Assembly (NCBI RefSeq): GCF_000147815.2 | Contig: NC_015957.1 | Coordinates: 8,928,001-8,992,000, forward strand | Length of the DNA stretch: 64,000 nt | From: Streptomyces violaceusniger Tu 4113 | GTDB taxonomy: Bacteria > Actinomycetota > Actinomycetes > Streptomycetales > Streptomycetaceae | Direction: 5' to 3' | Part shown: positions 55,776-64,000 of the stretch, piece by piece | How positions within the stretch are numbered: the stretch's first letter is position 1 | Layout of the letters: each line of letters begins with the position of its first letter | Made by a program: the position numbers and the translations under genes | The notes under the pieces: generated by a model | What the model saw: the letters and a program-made list of their open reading frames with translations, nothing else | Told to the model about the DNA's origin: nothing | The model's database searches: none

Positions 55776-56957
55776 GTGACCAACTCCCTGCGCCCGCACA
55801 GTTATCAGCGGACCCCCCTACCCCAGGAGGCGGCGCCCACTCCCCCTACGCCGCGGGCCGAAGAACCAGGGCAGCAGGCGTCCACCCCGCCCGCCCCCAG
55901 CGTCCCCGCCGGGCAGAAGCCCAAACAGCGGGACGCGTTCTTCGACAACGCGAAGTACCTCGCGATCGTGCTGGTCGCGATGGCCCACTCCTGGGAGCCG
56001 CTGACCGACTCCAGCCGCACCGCGGAAGCGCTGTACATGGTCGTGTACACCTTCCACATGCCGGCCTTCATCGTGATCTCCGGCTATTTCTCGCGCAGCT
56101 TCGACATGCGGCCGGACCGGCTCAAGCGCCTGATCACCGGCGTAGCGGTGCCCTACGTGATCTTCGAGATCGCGTACACGCTGTTCAAGCGCTGGGCGGA
56201 CGACGACCCGACGTACGACTTCAGCCTGCTCGACCCCTGGTACCTCACCTGGTTCCTGATCGCGCTGTTCGTATGGCGGCTGTCCACTCCGCTCTGGAAG
56301 CTGGTGCGCTGGCCGATCCCGCTCTCGCTCGCGGTCGCCACCCTCGCGGCGGTCTCGCCCGACATCGGCGACGACCTGGACATGCAGCGCCTGCTGCAGT
56401 TCCTGCCGTTCTTCGTCCTCGGCCTGTGCATGAAGCCCGAGCACTTCCAGATGGTCCGCCACCGCTCGGTGCGGATCGCGTCGGTGCCGATCTTCGCGTG
56501 TGCCCTCGTCTTCGCCTACTGGGCGGCGCCGCGGATGACCTCGGTGTGGTTCTACCACCGCGAGAGCGTCCAGGAACTGGGCGCGCCGCCGTGGACCGGC
56601 CCGGTGATGACACTCGCCCTCTTCGGCTGCTCGGTCGTGCTGGTGAGTTGCTTCTTCGCCTGGGTGCCGCGGCGGCACATGTGGTTCACGGTGCTGGGCG
56701 CCGGGACGCTGTACGGCTACCTGCTGCACGGCTTCCTCGCCAAGGGCTCCCGCTTCTGGGGCTGGTTCGACAACGAGTGGCTGCACAAGCCGCTGGGGGA
56801 GATCGCGGTCACGGTCATCGCCGCCTCCGTGGTCACCGTGCTGTGCACGCCTCCCGTCCAGCGCGCCTTCCGCTTCGCCATGGAACCGAAGATGGCCTGG
56901 GCCTTCCGTAAGGACCCCGCCGAACAGGCCCGCAGCCGCACGACGACGGCCGCCTAG
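55776..56957 (+). CDS. Acyltransferase 3 family membrane protein
   Basis: Integral membrane O-acyltransferases of this family add acetyl or other acyl groups to sugars, antibiotics or surface polymers. Seen: 393 residues from GTG at 55776, with GGGAGG before it. A Pro/Gln/Ala cytoplasmic N-terminus (about 1-50) leads to the family start RDAFFDNAKYLAIVLVAMAH (the conserved histidine) and about ten helices (PAFIVISGYFSRSF, LTWFLIALFVWRL, LLQFLPFFVLGLCM, YGYLLHGFLAK). A basic tail ends it. The ATG at 55581 would add 65 residues of unlike composition. Substrate unknown. Confidence 0.88.
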   Translation: MTNSLRPHSYQRTPLPQEAAPTPPTPRAEEPGQQASTPPAPSVPAGQKPKQRDAFFDNAKYLAIVLVAMAHSWEPLTDSSRTAEALYMVVYTFHMPAFIVISGYFSRSFDMRPDRLKRLITGVAVPYVIFEIAYTLFKRWADDDPTYDFSLLDPWYLTWFLIALFVWRLSTPLWKLVRWPIPLSLAVATLAAVSPDIGDDLDMQRLLQFLPFFVLGLCMKPEHFQMVRHRSVRIASVPIFACALVFAYWAAPRMTSVWFYHRESVQELGAPPWTGPVMTLALFGCSVVLVSCFFAWVPRRHMWFTVLGAGTLYGYLLHGFLAKGSRFWGWFDNEWLHKPLGEIAVTVIAASVVTVLCTPPVQRAFRFAMEPKMAWAFRKDPAEQARSRTTTAA

Positions 56958-57016
56958 CGCGCCGCCGGGCACGACGCGAAGGGCTGGACCGCGGACCCCA
57001 CCACGGGCCGGCCCTT

Positions 57017-58153
57017 TCACGGCTTCGGCGTCGTGCGGCGCAGCGCCGCACGGGCCGGGAGCGCCGTCGCCGCGAGGCCCAGCGCCACGGCGGCGCCCGC
57101 GAAGCCCGCGTAGGTGAGGGGCGGCACATACGGGTCCTCGCCGGTCAGGCCGCGCATCATCGGCGCCAGCGTGGCCATCGCGATCGCCGTGCCCAGGGCG
57201 ATGCCCGCCGTGGCCACCAGCAGCGCCTCCCAGCGCACCATCCCGAGCACCTGCCGCCGGGTGGTGCCGATCAGCCGCAGGGTGCCCAGTTCGCGGCGGC
57301 GGTCCAGCACCGTCATCACCAGGGTGTTGACGGCGGCGACGGCGGCGAAGCCGCCGAGGACGGCCGCCATGACGGTGTTGGCCCAGGCGTTCAGCTTCCG
57401 GTCCTCGTCCTGGGCCGCCGCGTAGCCGTCCCGGTCGGTGACCTGCTCGCCGAGCGGGCCCAGCGCCGCCGCGACGGCCTTACGGTCGGCCCCATCGGCG
57501 TCCCGCACCAGCACATCGCTGTCGAACGACGACGTCACATGGCCGGCCAGCGCCGTACGGGGCAGGGTGAGCTCGGCGATCCCCAGTCCGCGCCCGTAGA
57601 TCGCGACCACGGTGGGCGAGATCCTCGTGCCGTCCGGGAGGTGGAGGGCGAGCCGATGGCCTACCCGGACGTGAGCCGCCTTCGCCAGGAGCGCGTCGAC
57701 GGCCACCCGGCCCGGCCCCAGGGCGTCCAGGCGCCCCTTACGGACGTCCAGGTCCTGTACGGCCGCCAGATCGCGGCCGCTCCCCGAGACGCCCTGCGTC
57801 GACGCGGTCCGCAGCCAGCGGCCGTCGCCCGAGCCGACCGGGACCAGCACCCCCGCGCGCAACAGGCCCACTGACGCGGCCACGCCCCGTACGGAGCCGG
57901 CGCGGGCCGCGGTACCGGAGGGGAGCCCGTCCGGGGCGGAGATCACCTGGTCGGCGACGATGCCCGCCCGCCGCTGGCGGTCGCCCGCGTGGTCCTCGCT
58001 GGTGTGCATGAACACGAGGGTCGAGGCGAAGGCCATGGCCAGCACGATCGGGGTGATCGCCGAGGCCAGGCGGCGGGCGTTGGCCCGGCTGTTGGCCGAG
58101 GCCAGATGGGCCGACGCCGGTCCCGCGCGCAGCGGCAGACCGATCAGCCATCC
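57017..58153 (-). pseudogene. FtsX-type ABC permease, C-terminal half only
   Basis: The frame codes for the second half of a MacB/FtsX permease: ANARRLASAITPIVLAMAFA, a beta-rich outside domain, then the typical end block NTVMAAVLGGFAAVAAVNTL, TVLDRRRELGTLRLIGTTRR, QVLGMVRWEALLVATAGIAL and a last helix. Intact relatives have about 800 residues with two FtsX domains. Here the first domain is missing and the frame joins directly onto the end of the ATPase remnant (about 58144-58153), consistent with a deletion. The frame has no proper start codon at its left edge. Confidence 0.75.
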
Positions 58154-58933
58154 GCTCGGCGATCTCGTGGGCCGGGGCGCGGAGGAGCCGGTCGGCGATC
58201 GCGCCGTCGGCGAGGAAGAGCACGCGGTCGGCGTAGCTCGCGGCGACCGGGTCGTGCGTGACCATCACGACGGTCGCGCCCATCGCGTCCACGGCCTGCC
58301 GCAGGAGGGTGAGCACCTCGGCGGCGGTGTTGGTGTCCAGGGCGCCGGTCGGCTCGTCGGCGAAGACGACATCGGGGTGGGTGACCAGGGCGCGGGCGAT
58401 GGCCACCCTCCCCCAGCCTTCGGCCGGGAGGTGCCCCCTGCTGCTGGCCGCCGGAGAGCTCACCGGGCCGGCCGCCTGGTCTGCTCCCCCAGCCCGACCT
58501 GGGCGAGCACCTCACGGGCCCGGTGGCGGTCGGGGCGGGCGCCCGCGAGCCGCATCGGGAGCAGCACGTTCTGCTCGACGGTCAGGGAGGGGAGGAGGTT
58601 GAAGGACTGGAAGACGAACCCGAGGCGGGCGCGGCGCAGCGCGGTGAGCTTGTTCTCACTCATTCCGGTGATTTCGGTGCCACCGAGCCGCACGGACCCG
58701 GCGGTCGGCCGGTCGAGCCCGGCGGCGCACTGCAGGAACGTCGACTTGCCGCAGCCCGAGGGGCCCATGACGGCGGTGAAGCTGCCGCGCGGAAGGGCGA
58801 GGTCGATGCCGCGCAGGGCGTGGACGGCGGTGCGGCCACGGCCGTAGCGGCGCTGGATGCCGTGGAGTTCGATGGCATGGGCGTCGTGGTGCGGCGCCGG
58901 TGCCGCCGTCTCTCGCCGCTTGCGCAGCCGCAT
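58144..58933 (-). pseudogene. ABC transporter ATP-binding protein, frameshifted and interrupted
   Basis: The ATPase that would pair with the FtsX permease. From ATG at 58933 the frame has Walker A GPSGCGKST, the Q-loop LGFVFQSFNLLPSLT and GLGEQTRR, then stops. The signature ELSGGQQQ continues in a second frame. After 28 extra bases (the palindromic element) the third frame resumes with RVAIARALVTHPDVVFADEP (Walker B), TGALDTNTAAE and MVTHDP. So two frame changes and an insertion within the ABC signature inactivate it. It ends at HEIAERM, joined to the permease remnant. Confidence 0.82.
58408..58438. repeat. Small palindromic element, copy 2, inside the ABC ATPase
   Basis: CTCCCCCAGCCTTCGGCCGG followed by GAGGTGCCCCC. 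The core matches 17843-17871 (CTCCCCC.GC, GCC-GGGAGGTGCCCC). It interrupts the coding sequence exactly after QQQ of the ABC signature and before RVAIARAL, adding 28 bases. Confidence 0.75.
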
Positions 58934-59092
58934 GGTGGTGACCCTTCCGAGGAGTTCGCCCGATTCCCCTCGAACGTACGGATCGCGGCCCCTTGGCAGC
59001 CATGACGGCGACCGGCGTATCCGGGGTGGGGTTAACCCCCGCCGGGACCTCGCGGGCAGGCGCCACCGGGCAGTCGGGCGGGAAAGGCGCGG

Positions 59093-60235
59093 CTACTGAC
59101 GGCAGATCAGCAGCAGGGCCCGGTCGTCGTTGACGTCCTTCGCGACCGTCTCGATCAGGTGCCAGGCCGCGCCGTGGAAGCCGGAGCCCACGTAGCGGTC
59201 CGCCTCGCCCGTAAGGCGGTCGATGCCTTCGCTGATGTCCCGGTCGGCGGTCTCGACGAGGCCGTCGGTGAAGAGCATCAGGACGTCGCCGGGGCGGAGG
59301 GTGCCCTTGGTGGAGTCGAACTGGGCGCCGTCGTAAACACCCAGCAGGGGGCCGTCGGCGGACTTCTCCTCCCACTTGCCGGTGCCCGCGCTCAACTGGA
59401 GCGCGGGCAGATGTCCGGCGGAGAAGAGCTCGAAGTCGCCGCTGTCGAGGTCGAGGACGAGATGGATGGAGGTGGCGAAGCCCTCGTCCCAGTCCTGGCG
59501 CAGGAGATAGCCGTTGGCGGCCGGGAGGAAGCCGTGCGGGGGCAGGGAGCCGAGGAGGCCGCCGAAGGCGCCGGAGAGCAGCAGGGCGCGCGAGGCGGCG
59601 TCCATGCCCTTGCCGGAGACGTCGGTGAGGACGACCTCGAGGGTGCGGCCGCCGCCGGTGCGGGCGGCCACGACGAAGTCACCGGAGAAGGACTGTCCGC
59701 CGGCCGGGCGCAGCGCCATCTCGCGGTGCCAGCCGCGCGGCAGACCGGGCAGCTTGCTCTGGACGCGGATGCGCTCGCGCAGGTCGAAGAGCATGGTGCC
59801 GCCGCGCCGCCAGGGCACCCCGACGCGGCTGCGGAACTGGGCGATCAGCAGGCCGAAGAAGCCGACGGCGGCGACGACCAGGATGGTGCCGGGGGTGACC
59901 CGGGACGAGGCGTCCTCCTCGGTGTACGGGCCGAGCACGGCGGACTCCACGATCAGGGCCGTGGCGGCCGCCGCGTAGAGGGCGAGCAGGCTGGCGGGGC
60001 GCAGCAGCAGCCCGCCCGCGACGATGGGCAGGACGAGGGCGGACGGGGAGCACCAGTCGGGCTGGGCGATGGTGCCTCCGGCGATGGCGGGGATGCCGAG
60101 GAGCAGCGCCGTCAGGGCGAGCCGGTCGGAGCCCTCGCCGCGGAAATAGTCCACTCCGGCTTTGCGCATGCCTGTGCGAGCCCGGTGCAGAGCTCTGCGC
60201 ATCCGGGCCCACGGAGTGTCCACGCCGCCAGTCAT
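59093..60235 (-). CDS. Membrane SpoIIE/PP2C-type serine phosphatase
   Basis: Seen: 380 residues. A short N-terminus leads to three or four membrane helices (about 40-135, LALTALLLGIPAIAGGTIAQ, ASLLALYAAAATALIVES, TILVVAAVGFFGLLIAQF), then a SpoIIE domain with metal-binding motifs GGQSFSGDF, LTDVSGKGMDA, FTDGLVETADR and DVNDDRALLL. There is no sensor or kinase domain. In Streptomyces such phosphatases usually act on anti-sigma-factor antagonists or signalling proteins. No partner gene is nearby. It is transcribed divergently from the GNAT gene with about 130 bp between. Confidence 0.93.
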   Translation of the reverse strand: MTGGVDTPWARMRRALHRARTGMRKAGVDYFRGEGSDRLALTALLLGIPAIAGGTIAQPDWCSPSALVLPIVAGGLLLRPASLLALYAAAATALIVESAVLGPYTEEDASSRVTPGTILVVAAVGFFGLLIAQFRSRVGVPWRRGGTMLFDLRERIRVQSKLPGLPRGWHREMALRPAGGQSFSGDFVVAARTGGGRTLEVVLTDVSGKGMDAASRALLLSGAFGGLLGSLPPHGFLPAANGYLLRQDWDEGFATSIHLVLDLDSGDFELFSAGHLPALQLSAGTGKWEEKSADGPLLGVYDGAQFDSTKGTLRPGDVLMLFTDGLVETADRDISEGIDRLTGEADRYVGSGFHGAAWHLIETVAKDVNDDRALLLICRQ

Positions 60236-60316
60236 TGCATCGGGACCCTACCCACCCGTTCGGACGCGCGTCGATTCGTGGCGCGTTGAACCACCCAGCC
60301 AGGGGGGCAATAGTAA

Positions 60317-60331
60317 GCGAAATTCGTTCGC
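60317..60331. promoter_or_regulatory. Inverted repeat between the SpoIIE phosphatase and GNAT genes
   Basis: GCGAA ATTCG TTCGC is a perfect five-base inverted repeat with a five-base centre, 33 bases before the GNAT start and 82 bases before the phosphatase start. It could be a small operator serving either gene. Confidence 0.4.
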
Positions 60332-60363
60332 GTGTACGGGAAACGGTTGCTAGGGATGGGAAT

Positions 60364-61596
60364 ATGAGGACTGAGCTGCGTGTGCTCGACCCATCGATTT
60401 GGGATGATTGGTACGGAAAACTGGTACTCGCATTCGGAGGAGTTCCCGAAGCGCCGGAGGAATCCGCGCTCTGGAGGGAGTTGACCGAATGCGAGCGCTC
60501 GATCGGCGTGTGGGACGGCGCCGACATCGTCGGCACGGCGGGGCTGTTCAGCTTCCGGCTGTCGGTTCCCGGCGGGGCGATCGTCCCCGCGGCCGGTGTC
60601 ACGATGGTGAGCGTGCAGGCCACGCACCGGCGGCGCGGCACGCTGCGGAGCATGATGCGGCGGCAGTTGGACGACATACGTGCGGCGGGCGATGAGCCGC
60701 TGGCCGTTCTGACCGCATCGGAACCGGACATCTACGGACGGTTCGGGTACGGCGCCGCCACCCAGAACGCCTGCGCCGAGATCGACACCACCCAGGTGCG
60801 ACTGACCGTCCCCGAGGGCACCGACGACGTGCGGCTGCGCGTGGTGCCCCCGGAGTCGGCCGTCGAGGCGTGCGAGGCCGTCTACGCCCGGCGGGTGTCC
60901 GCCCGCCCGGGCATGCTGGAGCGGCGCCCCGGCTGGGAGCGGCTGCCGCTGCTGGACCCGCCCGGCGAGCGTGAAGGCGCCTCCCCGCTGCGCTGTGTGC
61001 TGGCCGAGTCGGGCGGCGAGGTCAGCGGCTACGCACGCTTCGCGGTCAAGCCCGACTGGGATCTGGCCGGGCCGAAGGGCACGGTCATCCTGCGCGATCT
61101 GGAGGCCCTGGACCCGGCGTCCTACGCGGCCCTGTGGCGCCTGCTCTTCGAACTCGACCTGACCTCGGTGATCCGGACCGGCTCCCGCCCGGTCGACGAT
61201 CCGTGGCAGCACCTGGTCTCGGACATCCGGCGGTGCGCCGTAAGGCTGCGCGACTCGCTGTACGTCCGCCTGGTGGACGTGGGGACCGCGCTCGAGAGGC
61301 GGACGTACGCGACCCCGGTGGACGCCGTCCTGGAGGTCACGGACCCCTTCTGCCCGTGGAACGAGGGGCGCTGGCGGCTGAGCGGCGACGCCAAGGGCGC
61401 CTCCTGCGAGCGGACACAGGACGCTCCCGACCTCCGGCTGGGCGTACGGGAGCTGGGGGCGGCGTATCTCGGCGGGGTTTCGCTGACCGCGCTGGCGGGT
61501 GCGGGACGCGTCCGGGAGATCCGTCAGGGCGCCCTTACGGAGGCCGCGACGGCCTTCGCCTCCCCGGTCGCCCCATGGTTGCCCCACGGCTTCTGA
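60364..61596 (+). CDS. Eis-like GNAT N-acetyltransferase with SCP2-like C-terminus
   Basis: Seen: 410 residues from ATG at 60364 (MRTELRVLDPSIWDDWYGKL). An N-terminal GNAT domain has the acetyl-CoA loop VQATHRRRGTLRSMMRRQLD and the motif PDIYGRFGYGAA, a second GNAT-like domain follows (about 155-290), and a C-terminal sterol-carrier-like domain (about 300-410) ends ALTEAATAFASPVAPWL. This three-part layout and the YGRFGYG block are those of the Mycobacterium Eis family, which acetylates aminoglycosides or protein lysines. The substrate here is unknown. Confidence 0.93.
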   Translation: MRTELRVLDPSIWDDWYGKLVLAFGGVPEAPEESALWRELTECERSIGVWDGADIVGTAGLFSFRLSVPGGAIVPAAGVTMVSVQATHRRRGTLRSMMRRQLDDIRAAGDEPLAVLTASEPDIYGRFGYGAATQNACAEIDTTQVRLTVPEGTDDVRLRVVPPESAVEACEAVYARRVSARPGMLERRPGWERLPLLDPPGEREGASPLRCVLAESGGEVSGYARFAVKPDWDLAGPKGTVILRDLEALDPASYAALWRLLFELDLTSVIRTGSRPVDDPWQHLVSDIRRCAVRLRDSLYVRLVDVGTALERRTYATPVDAVLEVTDPFCPWNEGRWRLSGDAKGASCERTQDAPDLRLGVRELGAAYLGGVSLTALAGAGRVREIRQGALTEAATAFASPVAPWLPHGF

Positions 61597-61654
61597 CGGC
61601 TTCGGGGCGGCGGATGCGGCCCTGAGGGTGAGCGGCCCGCGGCCGTTTCAAGGG

Positions 61655-61738
61655 CGCTGCCTCATGGCCGCTGCCTTACGGTCGCCGCCTTACGGTCGCC
61701 GCCTTACGGTCGCTGCCTTACGGTCGCCGCCTCAGGGC
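61655..61738. repeat. Tandem 14-bp repeat, six units
   Basis: Six near-identical units of CGCYGCCTTACGGT (first and last degenerate) run without spacers between the GNAT gene and the glycosylase; the last unit covers its stop codon. The period is 14 bp, so it is not a codon repeat. Confidence 0.85.
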
Positions 61739-62541
61739 CGCTGGCAGTCAGGGCACCAGAAGAGGTTGCGGGCGGCGAGATCGGCGGTACGGATCTCGCC
61801 ACCGCAGACATGGCAGGGCTGTCCGGCGCGCCGGTAGACATAGACCTCGCCGCCGTGGTCGTCCACGCGCGGCGGGCGGCCCATCGCCTCGGGGGTGTGC
61901 TCGGGGCGGACCGTGTCGATCCGGTTGTTCCGCACCCCCTCGCGCATCAGCGCCACCAGGTCGGCCCAGATCGCGTCCCATTCGGCGCGGGTCAGCGCCC
62001 GGCCGGGCCGGTAGGGGTCGATACCGTGCCGGAAGAGCACCTCGGCACGGTAGACGTTCCCGACGCCGGAGATCACCTTCTGGTCCATGAGCAGCGCGGC
62101 CACGCTGACCCGGCTGCGGGAGATCCGGGTCCAGGCCCGCTCGCCGTCGTCCGCCGGGCGCAGCGGATCGGGGCCCAGCCGGTCGTGGATCGCCTGCTTC
62201 TCCCCGTCGGTGATCAGCGCACAGGCGGTCGGGCCGCGCAGATCCGCGTAGCCCTCGGGGTTCGCCAGCCGCAGCCGGACGGTGTCGGTGGCGGGCGGGG
62301 CGGGGGCCGGGCCGAAGGCGTACGTACCGAAGAGCCCGAGGTGGACGTGGACCCAGCCGGTGGCCGCGAAGTCCAGGAACAAGTGCTTGCCGTGGGCCTC
62401 GGCGTGATGCAGCGGCTGGCCGTCGATCAGCCCGGCGCCGTCGGCGAACTTCCCCTGTGGGCTGGTGGCCCGGACGGGCCGGCCGCCGAAGGTCTCGAGG
62501 TGGTCGGCGGCCAGCCGGTGGATCGTGTGCCCTTCGGGCAT
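61732..62541 (-). CDS. Fpg/Nei-type DNA glycosylase (endonuclease VIII-like)
   Basis: Removes oxidised bases and nicks at the site. Seen: 269 residues. Pro2-Glu3 start (MPEGHTIHRLA) provides the catalytic proline and glutamate, the H2TH domain lies at about 140-215 (VISGVGNVYRAEVLF), and the C-terminal zinc finger has CHVCGG and CPDCQR. The MPEGHTIHR start groups it with the actinobacterial Nei2-like proteins. It starts one base inside the rpiB stop (TGATG overlap), so it is co-translated with rpiB. Confidence 0.94.
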   Translation of the reverse strand: MPEGHTIHRLAADHLETFGGRPVRATSPQGKFADGAGLIDGQPLHHAEAHGKHLFLDFAATGWVHVHLGLFGTYAFGPAPAPPATDTVRLRLANPEGYADLRGPTACALITDGEKQAIHDRLGPDPLRPADDGERAWTRISRSRVSVAALLMDQKVISGVGNVYRAEVLFRHGIDPYRPGRALTRAEWDAIWADLVALMREGVRNNRIDTVRPEHTPEAMGRPPRVDDHGGEVYVYRRAGQPCHVCGGEIRTADLAARNLFWCPDCQRP

Positions 62542-63029
62542 CAGTCGCCTTGCGGATGATGGGCCGGGATGGGCGGCAGCTCGCCGGTGGTCTCGTAGGC
62601 GCTGAGCATCTCGATGCGGCGGGTGTGCCGCTCCTCGCCCGAGTACGGGGTGTTCAGGAAGATCTCGACGAACTTGGTCGCCTCGTCCTGCGTGTGCATC
62701 CGGGCGCCGACGCTGATCACATTGGCGTTGTTGTGCTCACGGCCGAGGGCCGCGGTCTGCTCGCTCCAGGCAAGTGCCGCGCGCACCCCCTTGACCTTGT
62801 TCGCCGCGATCTGCTCACCATTGCCGGATCCGCCGATGACGATGCCGAGGCTCTCGGGGTCGGCGGCGGTCCGCTCCGCGGCGCGCAGGCAGAACGGCGG
62901 GTAGTCGTCCTGCGAGTCGTAGACGTGCGGGCCGCAGTCGACGGGCTCATGGCCGGCCGCGTTGAGCCACTCCACGAGGTGGTTCTTGAATTCGAAACCG
63001 GCATGATCCGAGCCGAGGTACACGCGCAT
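62541..63029 (-). CDS. rpiB: Ribose-5-phosphate isomerase B
   Basis: Interconverts ribose-5-phosphate and ribulose-5-phosphate. Seen: 162 residues. MRVYLGSDHAGFEFKNHLVE, VDCGPHVYDSQDDYPPFC (an unusual cysteine near the active site), GIVIGGSGNGEQIAANKVKG, ALAWSEQTAALGREHNNANV and the conserved SVGARMHTQ are the family blocks. It is followed by the DNA glycosylase with one overlapping base. Confidence 0.96.
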   Translation of the reverse strand: MRVYLGSDHAGFEFKNHLVEWLNAAGHEPVDCGPHVYDSQDDYPPFCLRAAERTAADPESLGIVIGGSGNGEQIAANKVKGVRAALAWSEQTAALGREHNNANVISVGARMHTQDEATKFVEIFLNTPYSGEERHTRRIEMLSAYETTGELPPIPAHHPQGD

Positions 63030-63210
63030 ATTCCGAGTGTGTCATGGCCGTGTGGCCCCCGCGGCCCCGGGTAGGCGTCGCATAAAACTCTGTAGTGCCA
63101 AGGAACCTCATGAAAACCTCAAGTAACAATCTGGAATCAAAGGTTCAACTGGCGGACCTCCTGAGATTCACTGGCGTCGCTCGTAACGCGAGAGCAAAGG
63201 AATCCAGCAC

Positions 63211-64000
63211 ATGAGCGCACAACCTGCGACCACGCCGGAGCAGCAGCAGGCTGCCGGCGATCCGGGCTCGCCCGACGGCCTCAAGGCGGGGCTCAAGAAC
63301 CGCCATCTGTCGATGATCGCGATCGGCGGGGTGATCGGCGCCGGCCTGTTCGTCGGCTCCAGCGCGGGTATCGCGAAGGCCGGTCCCGGCATTCTTGTCT
63401 CGTATGCGCTGGTCGGCCTCATGGTCGTCTTCGTCATGCGGATGCTCGGCGAGATGTCCGCCGCCAATCCCACCTCCGGCTCCTTCTCCGCCTACGCCGA
63501 CCGGGCGCTCGGCCGCTGGGCCGGTTTCTCCATCGGCTGGCTGTACTGGTTCTTCTGGGTCGTGGTGCTGGCGGTCGAGGCCACCGCCGGCGCCAAGATC
63601 CTGGAGGGCTGGTGGCCGGCGGTCCCGCAGTGGGGCTGGGCGCTGATCGTCATGGTGGTGCTCACCGCGACCAACCTGGTCTCGGTCGGCTCCTACGGTG
63701 AGTTCGAGTTCTGGTTCGCCGGGATCAAGGTCGTGGCGATCGCCGCGTTCATCGTGGTCGGCGGGCTCGCGGTCTTCGGAGTGCTGCCGCATTCGGACAA
63801 CGAGGGCGCGGGCCTGGCCCACCTCTCCGATCACGGCGGCTTCCTGCCGAACGGGCCGGGCGCCATCCTCACCGGTGTGCTGCTCGTGGTCTTCTCCTTC
63901 ATGGGCAGCGAGATCGTCACCCTCGCGGCCGGTGAGTCCGAGAACCCGCAGCGGGCGGTCACCAAGGCCACCAACAGCGTGATCTGGCGTATCGCGGTCT
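63211..64000 (+). CDS. Amino acid permease (APC superfamily), N-terminal part
   Basis: Proton-coupled uptake of an amino acid. Seen: 263 codons from ATG at 63211 to the window edge. A short polar N-terminus (MSAQPATTPEQQQAAGDPGS) is followed by the APC block KNRHLSMIAIGGVIGAGLFV (first helix with the GxIGxGLF motif), then MRMLGEMSAANPTSGSFSAY (conserved E and GS region), YADRALGRWAGFSIGWLYWF and helices to about residue 263. It resembles the GabP/AnsP/proY-like group. Substrate not predictable from this part. AAAGG lies 13 bases before the ATG. Confidence 0.92.
   Translation, partial: MSAQPATTPEQQQAAGDPGSPDGLKAGLKNRHLSMIAIGGVIGAGLFVGSSAGIAKAGPGILVSYALVGLMVVFVMRMLGEMSAANPTSGSFSAYADRALGRWAGFSIGWLYWFFWVVVLAVEATAGAKILEGWWPAVPQWGWALIVMVVLTATNLVSVGSYGEFEFWFAGIKVVAIAAFIVVGGLAVFGVLPHSDNEGAGLAHLSDHGGFLPNGPGAILTGVLLVVFSFMGSEIVTLAAGESENPQRAVTKATNSVIWRIAV

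Noticed and set aside
61655..61738. CRISPR array
   Set aside because: The 14-bp units are directly adjacent without spacers and there are no cas genes.
63145..63834. A 229-codon minus-strand frame opposite the permease
   Set aside because: Rich in Asp, His, Gln and Arg without motifs; it is the antisense shadow of the permease start.

Overview
The window is chromosomal DNA from a high-GC actinomycete, almost certainly Streptomyces. Third codon positions are nearly all G or C, and GTG starts and 4-nt stop/start overlaps are common. The gene order matches, as far as I recall, the conserved core of Streptomyces coelicolor around SCO2567-SCO2627. The left part (1-9.4 kb, mostly minus strand) carries the DNA-uptake genes comEC (partial) and comEA, a DegV fatty-acid-binding protein, leuS with a leader-peptide attenuator, and two identical tRNA-Ala genes flanking small zinc-ribbon genes and an MFS remnant. 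A histidine phosphatase that can only start at CTG and rsfS follow.

From 9.4 to 24 kb lie an LCP-type protein with a glutamine-rich cytoplasmic tail, nadD, two tiny membrane proteins, an M48 protease, two single-pass membrane proteins that share an N-terminal motif, proA/proB, a TagF-like membrane glycosyl/glycerophosphotransferase, obgE and rpmA-rplU. The 3' end of obgE is duplicated just downstream of the gene.

From 24 to 40.4 kb the minus strand reads RNase E/G (rne), a radical-SAM pair, a CYTH-CHAD protein, and the rod/spore-wall cluster mreB-mreC-mreD-pbp2-rodA, with ndk upstream. Between pbp2 and rodA are two tandemly duplicated small ORFs. Each is chained to its neighbours by GTGA overlaps, and each carries the AGGAGG ribosome site of the next gene. 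This is the most unusual arrangement in the window.

From 40.4 to 54.4 kb come a DUF4233 membrane protein, folC, a class B PBP, valS, three tandem paralogous membrane proteins with repetitive Pro/Gly/Tyr/Gln tails (plus strand), and the proteostasis cluster clpX, clpP2, clpP1, tig with a putative ClgR operator. The right end (54.5-64 kb) is more accessory: tRNA-Pro, tRNA-Gly, a small membrane protein, a membrane acyltransferase behind a long AT-richer leader, a decayed FtsX-type ABC exporter interrupted by a small palindrome, a SpoIIE-type phosphatase, an Eis-like GNAT, a Nei-type glycosylase, rpiB and the start of an amino-acid permease.

Together the genes serve translation and its fidelity (leuS, valS, rplU, rpmA, obgE, rsfS, rne, tRNAs), protein quality control (clp, tig), cofactor and proline synthesis (nadD, folC, proAB), and lateral or spore wall assembly (mre/rodA/PBPs, LCP protein, TagF-like enzyme). 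No CRISPR array, rRNA operon, intact mobile element or replication origin was seen.
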